The notes beneath the pieces were generated by a model, which saw only the letters and a list, made by a program, of their open reading frames with translations, did no database searches and was not told where the DNA came from. 13,239 nucleotides of DNA from SYIM01 sp041182885 (GTDB lineage Bacteria > Pseudomonadota > Gammaproteobacteria > Burkholderiales > Burkholderiaceae_E), in assembly GCA_049423065.1 (NCBI GenBank), contig JBMSQB010000101.1:1-13239 (forward strand). The letters run 5' to 3'. Positions 13,071-13,239 of the stretch are shown here, one piece after another. Both the position numbers and the translations under genes were made by a program. Position 1 is the first letter of the stretch; each line of letters starts with the position of its first letter.

Positions 13071-13099
13071 TTCACGGCGGATTTCTTCCTTGGTATACT
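13071..13099 (+). promoter_or_regulatory. extended -10 promoter upstream of tRNA-Pro
   Basis: TTCACG (13071-13076) and TATACT (13094-13099) are 17 bp apart on the + strand. TG at 13091-13092 plus one base makes an extended -10 (TGNTATACT). The start point would be near 13106. The leader to the tRNA is about 80 bases, which processing by RNases would have to remove. Confidence 0.65.
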
Positions 13100-13187
13100 G
13101 ATCGGCTTCGCAAAGTAAGCGGTTCTCGGCCGGGCAGCATGTTCCCGAGCTGTGCGTCCAGCTTCTGGCCCATGTGGCCTGCGATTT

Positions 13188-13239
13188 CGGGGTGTAGCTT
13201 AGCCTGGTAGAGCGCTACGTTCGGGACGTAGAGGCCGGA
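13188..13239 (+). tRNA. tRNA-Pro, anticodon CGG (5' part, cut by window end)
   Basis: CGGGGTG (13188-13194) is the acceptor 5' arm starting with C1, typical of tRNA-Pro. TA and the D arm GCTT...GAGC with the GCCTGGTA loop follow. The anticodon stem CTACG/CGTAG encloses the loop TTCGGGA, which puts CGG at positions 34-36 with G37. The variable loop and the start of the T stem are present; the rest, including the 3' acceptor strand, lies outside the window. Confidence 0.93.

Overview
The window reads as chromosomal DNA of a high-GC betaproteobacterium, most likely of the order Burkholderiales. The evidence is the rplU-rpmA-obgE-proB run with a divergent polyprenyl diphosphate synthase gene (ispB type) and a nearby tRNA-Pro, an orphan TctC/Bug-type tripartite tricarboxylate receptor, and uniformly GC-rich codon third positions. 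I cannot place it to genus.

Left part (1-3789, + strand). A 13-bp minisatellite (11-88) lies in the leader of a three-gene operon. The operon encodes the small (DctQ) and large (DctM) membrane subunits of a TRAP transporter, overlapping by ATGA, and then a UxaA/GarD-family sugar-acid dehydratase. The likely job is uptake and dehydration of an aldarate or aldonate such as galactarate or altronate. No periplasmic DctP gene is in view. A second, degenerate 14-bp tandem repeat (3818-3887) follows the dehydratase gene, so GC-rich minisatellites bracket the module.

Middle (3890-7311). A stem-loop precedes a 99-residue acidic orphan ORF on the + strand. Convergent to it is a tight - strand operon, read right to left: a cytoplasmic seven-bladed Asp-box (BNR) propeller protein, a TctC-type periplasmic binding protein with a GTG start, and an amidohydrolase of the LigI / D-galactarolactone-isomerase type with a TTG start. 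Together with the TRAP-dehydratase operon this looks like a catabolic island for an organic or sugar acid and its lactone. The exact substrate is unknown and the pairing is inference.

Right part (7379-13239). This is core chromosome. rplU-rpmA-obgE-proB run on the - strand from a good sigma70-type promoter. A strong intrinsic terminator sits between rpmA and obgE, so obgE and proB should be expressed by read-through. ispB is divergent, from a perfect TATAAT box with a 12-bp palindrome in the spacer and a 13-codon upstream ORF that overlaps its start. Convergent to ispB is a secreted Pro/Ala-rich protein whose C-terminus resembles the CigR/RcnB type. The window ends inside a tRNA-Pro(CGG) gene with its own extended -10 promoter.

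The best leads are the uncharacterised propeller-receptor-amidohydrolase operon, the paired minisatellites, and the regulatory structures around obgE and ispB.
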